Assembly: GCF_039541235.1 (NCBI RefSeq)
Contig: NZ_BAABFV010000001.1
Coordinates: 434,001-498,000, forward strand
Source of the DNA: Kangiella marina
GTDB taxonomy: Bacteria > Pseudomonadota > Gammaproteobacteria > Enterobacterales > Kangiellaceae
Reading direction: 5' to 3'
DNA length: 64,000 nucleotides
Below, piece after piece: positions 26,888-33,407 of the stretch; the stretch's first letter is position 1; each line of letters starts with the position of its first letter. A program made the position numbers and the translations under genes. A model generated the notes under the pieces. That model was not told the origin of the DNA. It saw only the letters and a program-made list of their open reading frames with translations, and ran no database searches.

Positions 26888-27784
26888 ATGTCTCATGTTC
26901 TGATCACTGGTGGTACCGGCTTTATTGGGCGCAACCTTGTGCCTTTGCTTAAAGCTCAATCCCATGAGGTTACGGTCTTAACCCGCTCTCCTGATAAATA
27001 CCGAGCCTACCCAACGTTTAAAGACGTTAAACTCACCAGCTCTTTAACCGAGGTATCGGCTGTCGATGTTGTTATCAATTTGGCCGGGGCCAATTTATCG
27101 GCAAAGCGTTGGAGTGACCGCTATAAGCAAGAAATCGTCGAAAGCCGCTTAAACTTGACCGAGAACTTAGTGCAGTGGATTAATGGCCAACAACAAAAAC
27201 CTCATACTCTCATTAGTGGCTCAGCTATCGGTTATTACGGTGCAAGAGGCAATGAGGAGCTTGATGAAGAGTCAACCTCAGGAAGTGCGTCAGAGTTTCA
27301 GGTGCGGTTATGTTCGCGGTGGGAAGATGCCGCTTATAAAGCCGAGTCGCTCGGCGTTCGTGTCTGCTGCATTCGAACCGGAGTGGTGTTAGGTGATGAA
27401 GGTGCATTGCAGCAAATGGTAACCCCGTTTAAATTTGGAGTCGGTGGTAAACTCGGTAGCGGGAACCAGTATTTTTCATGGATTCATATACACGATCATA
27501 TCAGAGCTATCATGCACCTTATTGATAACGAAGAACTCAAAGGGACTTTCAATCTTACAGCGCCGAATCCAGTAACTAACGAGCGCCTAACCAATGCTCT
27601 AGGCTCTGTATTACACCGCCCCACTTTTGCCACCATGCCAGCATTTGCGTTGAAGATTATTGTTGGCGAAATGGCGACAATGCTGCTCACTGGACAGCGC
27701 GTTTTCCCCAAAAAACTGGTCAAAAGCAGCTTCACCTTTGAGTACTCGACTATTGATGAAGCCTTGGGCGATTTATTGAATTAG
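26888..27784 (+). CDS. TIGR01777-type epimerase (YfcH-like)
   Basis: A 298-residue extended SDR protein. The N-terminal VLITGGTGFIGRNLVPLLK binds NAD(P). VVINLAGANLSAKRWSDRYK, SGSAIGYYG and the C-terminal DUF1731-like segment (FALKIIVGEMATMLLTGQRVFPKKL) define the YfcH/SDR39U1 group. The reaction is unknown for most members. A good GGGGGAG site precedes the ATG. It stands alone; a G/C-rich imperfect hairpin around 27799-27823 may end its transcript. Confidence 0.88.
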   Translation: MSHVLITGGTGFIGRNLVPLLKAQSHEVTVLTRSPDKYRAYPTFKDVKLTSSLTEVSAVDVVINLAGANLSAKRWSDRYKQEIVESRLNLTENLVQWINGQQQKPHTLISGSAIGYYGARGNEELDEESTSGSASEFQVRLCSRWEDAAYKAESLGVRVCCIRTGVVLGDEGALQQMVTPFKFGVGGKLGSGNQYFSWIHIHDHIRAIMHLIDNEELKGTFNLTAPNPVTNERLTNALGSVLHRPTFATMPAFALKIIVGEMATMLLTGQRVFPKKLVKSSFTFEYSTIDEALGDLLN

Positions 27785-27929
27785 ACTTAAGTCAAAAAGG
27801 AAGGCCGGCTGGGCCTCCCTCTCGTGTCATCCTGAATTTCATTCAAAGCCTTCTCGCCACAAGATGCTCATCCTTATTAAGATTCTAATTTTCATCAGAA
27901 TGACCAAAGCATGACTAAGCTTCGCCGGT

Positions 27930-29489
27930 TTACTTCGAGTGCTTAGCTTGCTCAACCAGTTGCTTAACGTCTTCTCGAAGCTGTTTGGCGTCAAAAATAA
28001 TACCGTCTTTGATGGTGTACTTTACGCCTCCAACATACTCCGCCTTGTTATCAAGCCCTAGTCGGTAATGCCCTGTGCCGTACAACACTTTAAAGTTTGC
28101 AATAGGGTTCTCTTCTATGATGACTAAGTCAGCTAACTTACCGGCTTGAATCGTACCAATCTTATCGTCCATGCCGAGTGCCTCGGCACCGTTAATCGTA
28201 GCAGACTGAATAACTTCGAGTGGGTGGAAGCCTGCTTCTTGTAACAACTCTAATTCACGAATAAATCCAAAGCCGAAGATTTTATAAATATACCCCGTAT
28301 CCGATCCCGTGGTCACTCGGCCACCATGGTTTTTAAAATCATTGAGGAAGCTCATCCAGATTCGATAATTGTTTTTCCAATCAATTTCGTTCTGAGTTGT
28401 CCAGTCGAAAAAATAAGAACCGTGTGACTCGCGATTAGGTTCGAAGAACTGCTTGAGCTTAGGGTGAGTAAACTCTTTGTGCCATGGTGCGTTTCGAGCA
28501 CGCATCACATCACGGCTAGCTTCATAAATGGTCAACGTAGGGTTTAGCGTAAAGTCTAACTCAATCAGCTCATCGCGAACCGCGTTCCACCTGTCAGAGC
28601 CTTTCTTAGCAGCCTGTTGCCATAAGCGACCAGCTTCCGTAAAGCGGTGTGACTCGTTGTTGTAGTTATATTCTAGTGGATAATCTTGAATCACTTGATC
28701 TTCAAATAAAGCCTCTGGCAAGCCATACCAATGCTCCATAGATGTCAGTCCTAGACGAGCAGAGTCTAAAGCATTAGTACCGACAACATTCAACTGCGCA
28801 TGATGCATCATGGTGCCTAAGCCTTGCTTATTGGCTTCATCCAGCGCCGCCTCCATCATCGGACGTGGCAAACCAAAGAACTTAATGCCTTTTGCACCTT
28901 TATCAGCCACATGGCGCACCCAGCGTCGAGTGTCCTTCGCCGTAGTAATTTCCTTATCCCAATCCATATTGAAGCCAACATAAGGCACGATCCGTGGCGC
29001 GGTAATTGTGTTATCTTGACTTAACTCTTGATGCTTTAAGGTCCAGTCCAATCCGTTGAAGCTTCCCGGCTCACGGACTGTAGTAATGCCATGCCCTAGC
29101 CATAATTTGAACGGATACTCAGCAGGTAAGCCATCGACACTACCGGCAATATGGCCATGCATATCGACAAACCCTGGCAAGACATAATGCCCCGAAATAT
29201 CCACGACCTTATCGCCCGCTCCAGCTTTAGGACGTTTTGATTCATCAATAGCAACCCCGGGCGCTCCAACCGAGCGTACTGAAACAATTGTATTGTCTTC
29301 AATAATAATATCGACAGGACCAAACGGCGGTGCCCCCTTACCATCAATCACAATCCCACCACGCAAAATCAAACGCTCAAACGGCCCCTGGCCCTCAGCT
29401 CGCTCTGGTGCATCTAAGGTTCGCGCTTTTGCAAAGCTGCTGCCTACAAGCAGACATAAGACTAGTGCTGACTTCAAAAAAAGTTTCAT
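27930..29489 (-). CDS. Exported amidohydrolase family protein
   Basis: A 519-residue metal-dependent hydrolase with a signal peptide (MKLFLKSALVLCLLVGSSFA). Metal ligands typical of the amidohydrolase superfamily are visible: HxH in DMHGHIAG, single histidines in TMMHHAQ and SMEHWYG, and the Asp in TGSDTGY. A lysine in KGIKFFG may be the bridging carboxylated residue. The imidazolonepropionase-like organisation and periplasmic export suggest a dipeptidase- or prolidase-like role, but the substrate is not shown. It has a long 5' gap to the next gene and no operon partners. Confidence 0.87.
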   Translation of the reverse strand: MKLFLKSALVLCLLVGSSFAKARTLDAPERAEGQGPFERLILRGGIVIDGKGAPPFGPVDIIIEDNTIVSVRSVGAPGVAIDESKRPKAGAGDKVVDISGHYVLPGFVDMHGHIAGSVDGLPAEYPFKLWLGHGITTVREPGSFNGLDWTLKHQELSQDNTITAPRIVPYVGFNMDWDKEITTAKDTRRWVRHVADKGAKGIKFFGLPRPMMEAALDEANKQGLGTMMHHAQLNVVGTNALDSARLGLTSMEHWYGLPEALFEDQVIQDYPLEYNYNNESHRFTEAGRLWQQAAKKGSDRWNAVRDELIELDFTLNPTLTIYEASRDVMRARNAPWHKEFTHPKLKQFFEPNRESHGSYFFDWTTQNEIDWKNNYRIWMSFLNDFKNHGGRVTTGSDTGYIYKIFGFGFIRELELLQEAGFHPLEVIQSATINGAEALGMDDKIGTIQAGKLADLVIIEENPIANFKVLYGTGHYRLGLDNKAEYVGGVKYTIKDGIIFDAKQLREDVKQLVEQAKHSK

Positions 29490-29704
29490 AATCGTTTGAT
29501 ATTCCCCAGTTTAAGTGCCAACAAGCTTAAAACAATTAAGGGAACAAAACAAATAAGGGATGGCTGTATTGATGAGGCGTCATAGCCAATGACACCTACT
29601 GAATACGTTGAGTTTTTCCTGAAGTTCTCAATACATAAAGCGCTTTCTATTGATGGCTTTTTTAAGGAGAGATTGGTGTGACTTTTAACTGAATTTAGCG
29701 CTAT

Positions 29705-30505
29705 TTAACCGAAGTCGCTGATATCCAACCCGAACTCATCTAAAGCGCCTTTATCCAGCTTCAACCCTGTTAAAGGAGGAATGACTAAGGTTGAAATCGT
29801 CGATATGTCTATCTGAGGCAACTCTTTAAGCATGAACGTATCTATTCGTGGCTTCTGCACCGGTATAAAAGGAGCTTCATACAGGATCATTTCATGCTGA
29901 AGTGGGTACCATTTATTCAAAATACGCACTGTCGCCTTCAAATTCTCTTGCGTTGTTTTAAGTGTTTTTAGCGTATGCTCACCGGCTAGACCAATTTGCC
30001 ATAAAATGGTGTAGGCTGATGTATTTAGCGGTACTCCGCTAAATAAAAACTGAGTCGCTTCATAAGCTTGGCAACCGGTAGTACCGGGGTCGATACCCAG
30101 ATCGGCATAAAGACACGCATCCGCGGAAACCCCCGGAAGCATCTGAGCTGGATACCCCTCCGTTTTCAAGCGCTCGATAGCAAAATGTCCGACACAGGCA
30201 AAAATACCTGGATGACCATACAGCGCCAGTACGACTTTATTTCCCTCTCGCACCGACTGGCAAACGACCTCGGTCATGTCTTGGTACGTTTGACGACGAG
30301 ACTTACCTTCAGCGTACAAATACTGGAGGCTTTTATAGGATGGATTTATCGACTTTACCCAGTCTTCTGAAAGCTTATCTGGCAAAATGCCAAAAACACG
30401 TTCAGCCTGCTCAAGATAGTTTTTAGATAGGGTTGTAATTTGCCCGGCAAGAGTAATACCAGTGCCAATGCATGTTAAAGAACCATTGGCTTTTTTAATA
30501 TTCAT
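29705..30505 (-). CDS. Split borosin-type peptide alpha-N-methyltransferase (SonM-like)
   Basis: A 266-residue tetrapyrrole-methylase-fold SAM enzyme. The N-terminal CIGTGITLAG and the ALYGHPGIFACVGHF segment form the SAM site, and LPGVSADACLYADLGIDPG is typical of the fold. Tyr64, Arg70 and Tyr74 in YLYAEGKSRRQTY have the same spacing as the catalytic Tyr/Arg/Tyr of the borosin enzyme OphMA (recalled numbering 66/72/76). There is no cobalamin or sirohaem biosynthesis context. A SonA-like precursor is encoded at the head of the same operon. Predicted role: backbone N-methylation of that peptide in trans. It starts 12 bp after the GGDEF stop. Confidence 0.85.
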   Translation of the reverse strand: MNIKKANGSLTCIGTGITLAGQITTLSKNYLEQAERVFGILPDKLSEDWVKSINPSYKSLQYLYAEGKSRRQTYQDMTEVVCQSVREGNKVVLALYGHPGIFACVGHFAIERLKTEGYPAQMLPGVSADACLYADLGIDPGTTGCQAYEATQFLFSGVPLNTSAYTILWQIGLAGEHTLKTLKTTQENLKATVRILNKWYPLQHEMILYEAPFIPVQKPRIDTFMLKELPQIDISTISTLVIPPLTGLKLDKGALDEFGLDISDFG

Positions 30506-30517
30506 AGTTATAACAGC

Positions 30518-32236
30518 TTAATATACTTGGACTTGGTTTCGACCGTTTCTCTTGGCTTGATACATAGCATTATCAGCCTCAATAATCAGCTCTTCTAAAG
30601 ACTCACCGTTACTCTTTTCCGCAACGCCGAAACTTGCAGTAATGCGGAAGTCACTGGGTAGTTTCGCATGCTCTATTTCTTTAAAGGCTTTAGCACAACG
30701 TTCAATAAACTTTATAGCATCTTCGCTCATACACTGAGGCAGGATAACAATAAACTCTTCGCCGCCTAGCCTACCAAATACATCAACCGGGCGTATTCTT
30801 TCCTTCACACAATCGCTCACTTGTTTTAATACCCAGTCACCCATTGCATGGCCAAACCGATCATTAACAGTTTTGAAGTAATCCAAATCAAAAATAATGA
30901 CGCAATAACGGCTATCGTTGATTAGGCTATTATGATGAACATCATTAGCCAGTTTTAATGCAGACCTGCGGTTTAAGGTGTTTGTCAAAGCATCGACTTG
31001 AGAAAGCCTTTGGTAACGTTCTTTTTGTTTTTTTACTCGCCACAACCATAAACTAATCCCTGTTAACACGGTTAGCACTATCACTAGAAGCAATTGAAAG
31101 TTTCTTTTCGACTGAACTTCGACTTGACTGGTCAGTGCTAACAACTTATTTTTTTGATCTAAAATTTTGATTTGTGCGTCTTGATCCAAGTGTGCATATT
31201 TAACTTTTTGAAAAGCTAAGTTTTTATCCGCCTGCTCTTTCAGCATCTTATCTTGGATAATGGCAAGCTCTAATAAAGCCTTATAAGCCTCACTATAGTT
31301 ATTATTTTTTTCATAGTACTTCGCCATTAATTCTGTCGCATCCTTTCGGCTCACACCAGACTCTTGCACTTCAGTTTTATGTAGAACTTCGTCAATATAC
31401 ACCTTAGCCTTTTGAAACTCGCCAGTCTCAATATAGACACGAGCTAAGCCAAGCTTGATCTTCAAAATATCAGGCTGGTAACCATTGTCAGCAGATATTT
31501 TTAGCGCTGCTCTATAAGCTAACTCAGACTTTTCTAGCTGGCCATGATTAAAGTAATTTTGCGCTAAATTTTTATATAAATTGGCATCGACAACCAAGAT
31601 ATTAAGGCCTTTACAATACTCAATGCTTTCTTTAAGCCGCTCGTCATGATTTATGCTCCTATCTTGCCTTAAATAGATATTAGCTACTAATGCTTTCACA
31701 TAGCACTGATTTTCATTATTATTCATCGCCACGGCAATATCACTTGCTTTAAGGACGTACTCTAGAGCTGCGTCGTAATCACCTAACTCTACAAAAATAT
31801 TAGCTGCGGCATAGTATGAAGTGAACTGCAAGGACCGGTCTTGAATTTTAGGCGTTACAGACAAACCTTCAAACAGGTAATTAAAAGCCTTTTGATATTC
31901 ATTCAGGCTCATATAGATTTGAGACAGTAACGAATAAGCAGCTAGCCTTGAGTCCTCAGACACCCCAGGCAGTTGTAACAATAACCTTAAGGGGCTTTGT
32001 GCTTTTTGACTCTCTGATTTCAGTATATAGAAATACGATTCTTGAACGTAAAACCGGGCTTTTTGTTCATCAGTCTCAAAATCTCCCCACCGACTTTTTA
32101 AGTCCTGAATCAGCCGAAACGCTTGCCCAGAGTCGCTAGTATTGCTCTGCTTTAATTGCTGCAAGTCTTGCTCTATATCTGCTTTGGCTGTATCAAATAT
32201 AAAAAGCAGAGCTAGTACTAAAATAAATCTTTTCAC
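30518..32236 (-). CDS. Diguanylate cyclase with periplasmic TPR domain and GGEEF
   Basis: The product has 572 residues from a GTG start. The order is: signal peptide (FILVLALLFIFDTAKA); about 300 residues of TPR-like helical repeats (for example AYSLLSQIYMSLNEYQKAF and AALEYVLKASDIAVAM); a coiled segment; one membrane helix near 380-398 (LLLVIVLTVLTGISLWLW); then a cytoplasmic GGDEF domain with an intact active site GGEEF (491-495) and an I-site RPVD (482-485). It should make cyclic di-GMP under product inhibition, sensing something in the periplasm. It lies between precursor and methyltransferase genes with gaps of only 7 and 12 bp. Confidence 0.92.
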   Translation of the reverse strand: MKRFILVLALLFIFDTAKADIEQDLQQLKQSNTSDSGQAFRLIQDLKSRWGDFETDEQKARFYVQESYFYILKSESQKAQSPLRLLLQLPGVSEDSRLAAYSLLSQIYMSLNEYQKAFNYLFEGLSVTPKIQDRSLQFTSYYAAANIFVELGDYDAALEYVLKASDIAVAMNNNENQCYVKALVANIYLRQDRSINHDERLKESIEYCKGLNILVVDANLYKNLAQNYFNHGQLEKSELAYRAALKISADNGYQPDILKIKLGLARVYIETGEFQKAKVYIDEVLHKTEVQESGVSRKDATELMAKYYEKNNNYSEAYKALLELAIIQDKMLKEQADKNLAFQKVKYAHLDQDAQIKILDQKNKLLALTSQVEVQSKRNFQLLLVIVLTVLTGISLWLWRVKKQKERYQRLSQVDALTNTLNRRSALKLANDVHHNSLINDSRYCVIIFDLDYFKTVNDRFGHAMGDWVLKQVSDCVKERIRPVDVFGRLGGEEFIVILPQCMSEDAIKFIERCAKAFKEIEHAKLPSDFRITASFGVAEKSNGESLEELIIEADNAMYQAKRNGRNQVQVY

Positions 32237-32243
32237 TGGAAGG

Positions 32244-32459
32244 TTACAGGTTATGCTCTTTTACATTATGAACAACAACAGCGTACTCTCCTCCACCTGT
32301 CAACTCTTTTACTTTGTCCATATCAGCATGTTGAACTGCATTAATTTCGTCATCATTTAAACCAGCAGCTTCCATCGTCGCAACAGGCTCAGCTTTATAC
32401 GCTTCCATTAACTTAGCATTAGTGCCAAGCTCGGTTAAAAACTTATTTAACGTTGACAT
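32244..32459 (-). CDS. Borosin precursor peptide (SonA-like)
   Basis: A 71-residue peptide. Residues 1-54 form a helical borosin-binding-type domain (MSTLNKFLTELG, LMEAYKAEPVATMEAAGLND, INAVQHADMDKVKEL). A glycine hinge TGGG follows, then a C-terminal core EYAVVVHNVKEHNL. From memory it aligns end to end with Shewanella SonA, where residues in a YLVISH core are methylated; the matching positions here are in YAVVVH (59-64), probably Ala60 and Val62. A weak GGGAA site precedes the ATG. It is first in an operon with a diguanylate cyclase and the methyltransferase. Nif11/LigA-type leaders look superficially similar. Confidence 0.83.
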   Translation of the reverse strand: MSTLNKFLTELGTNAKLMEAYKAEPVATMEAAGLNDDEINAVQHADMDKVKELTGGGEYAVVVHNVKEHNL

Positions 32460-32604
32460 TTTATTCCCTACGGTAGTTGTTTATTATTTCTGCAACCATA
32501 AATAGTACAGATTTCAACGCATTATGCTACTTTTTTTTGCTACATGATAGATGTCCAGTGATTTTGATACCTCGAAAAGCTCAGCATCAAGACCTGTTAA
32601 ATTG

Positions 32605-32617
32605 TACTCTGACCCTA
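32605..32617. repeat. REP-like inverted repeat, left copy
   Basis: TACTCTGACCCTA is the exact reverse complement of 33309-33321. The sequence ATTGTACTCTGACCC is, from memory, typical of REP elements linked to RAYT (IS200-like) transposases in gammaproteobacteria. The pair brackets the lipoprotein gene and the broken peptidase fragment. Confidence 0.65.
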
Positions 32618-32621
32618 TTTG

Positions 32622-33128
32622 TTATTCTTTAAATTGGAAGCCAGCTTTCCCTCGGAGTTCGTAATCAAAGAACTCTATCTTATTTTGACCACTATCATAA
32701 TGTCCAATGCCTAGTCTAATAATACCGTTTTTTTTGGAGTAATAAATAGTATTTATATTGTCTAAGACTAGACGGTTTATATCAGAATTAACCTCAAGTA
32801 AGACTACGAATATTTTATCTTCATTACTTTCTAATACATGATCTACCACATAATTTATACCGTTAAATGTCCAAGTTTTCGGAAGCTTTGAAGACTTAGG
32901 AATTGCAAAGTTGAAAATGGGACTTTCTATACAGTTAACTTCATTGCTTGAACAATCTTTAAGAAAATATCCTGAACTTCCTATTCCTGCATGATTATCT
33001 ACAACATCTAAAACGAAGGCTGGTTTATATTTATTAACATAAACATAAACTTTATTGTTTGAATGCGTTGTCATACAACCAGCTAGTGAAATTAAAAATA
33101 CATATAACGGTAAAAAATTTACTTTCAT
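32622..33128 (-). CDS. Hypothetical lipoprotein, possible immunity partner
   Basis: A 168-residue AT-rich lipoprotein. The ATG at 33128 has GGAGA upstream and gives MKVNFLPLYVFLISLAGC with a lipobox SLAGC. The mature part is beta-rich with one possible disulfide pair (LKDCSSNEVNCIES). I do not recognise the family. The start codon overlaps the stop of a broken HExxH peptidase frame (TAATG), the usual coupling of a toxin domain with its immunity protein. Immunity is an inference from that arrangement alone. Confidence 0.7.
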   Translation of the reverse strand: MKVNFLPLYVFLISLAGCMTTHSNNKVYVYVNKYKPAFVLDVVDNHAGIGSSGYFLKDCSSNEVNCIESPIFNFAIPKSSKLPKTWTFNGINYVVDHVLESNEDKIFVVLLEVNSDINRLVLDNINTIYYSKKNGIIRLGIGHYDSGQNKIEFFDYELRGKAGFQFKE

Positions 33129-33265
33129 TAATATTCTCCTGGGAACATCCTTTTGAGCCATTCATCAACATTCTTTTCATTATTGGGATGGTCTTTCCAA
33201 GCCCCATTAGCTTTTATCATGTTTTTATTCAGGATACCATGACCCAACTCATGTCCGACCACCCC
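33128..33265 (-). pseudogene. 3' remnant of a gene with a GHELGHG (HExxH) zinc-peptidase motif
   Basis: An uninterrupted frame of about 45 codons with no start encodes GVVGHELGHGILNKNMIK, then ANGAWKDHPNNEKN and VDEWLKRMFPGEY, ending at TAA 33128-33130. HELGH is a zinc-peptidase HExxH motif. An in-frame stop lies at 33266-33268 and a REP-like sequence at 33309, so the 5' part is missing. The product resembles the C-terminal toxin tip of polymorphic toxins, which is inference. A one-base shift in the G4 run near 33262-33265 may add to the damage. Confidence 0.6.
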
Positions 33266-33308
33266 TTAGCAGAATGATCCCCTAGCTTCAAATTAATAAA
33301 ACAATAAT

Positions 33309-33321
33309 TAGGGTCAGAGTA
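33309..33321. repeat. REP-like inverted repeat, right copy
   Basis: TAGGGTCAGAGTA pairs exactly with 32605-32617 and faces it. It appears to interrupt the upstream part of the HExxH peptidase gene, which suggests a REP-mediated insertion or deletion. Confidence 0.6.
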
Positions 33322-33362
33322 TCATTAATTAGTGCAATTACCCGCCGTATTCTTTAGAGCTA

Positions 33363-33389
33363 AAAAAGCCGCAATAAATGCGGCTTTTT
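33363..33389 (-). terminator. Terminator of the large beta-propeller/Ig protein gene
   Basis: AAAAAGCCGC and GCGGCTTTTT form a perfect 10-bp stem with a 7-nt loop, 18 bp past the stop of the minus-strand gene ending at 33408, with T-rich flank in that direction. Confidence 0.88.
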
Positions 33390-33407
33390 ATTTGGTGATT
33401 TAATGCT

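Noticed and set aside
29705-30505. Uroporphyrinogen or precorrin methyltransferase
   Set aside because: The fold is shared, but there is no haem, sirohaem or cobalamin gene around, and the Y-x5-R-x3-Y pattern and precursor gene point to peptide methylation.
32244-32459. Nif11-type leader or LigA-like small subunit
   Set aside because: Leader helices look similar, but the neighbouring tetrapyrrole-fold methyltransferase and the SonA-like C-terminus fit a borosin precursor much better.
32460-32600. Sigma-70 promoter for the borosin operon
   Set aside because: Several weak -10-like hexamers occur on the minus strand (for example CATAAT, TACTAT), but none has a convincing -35 at proper spacing, so I list no site.
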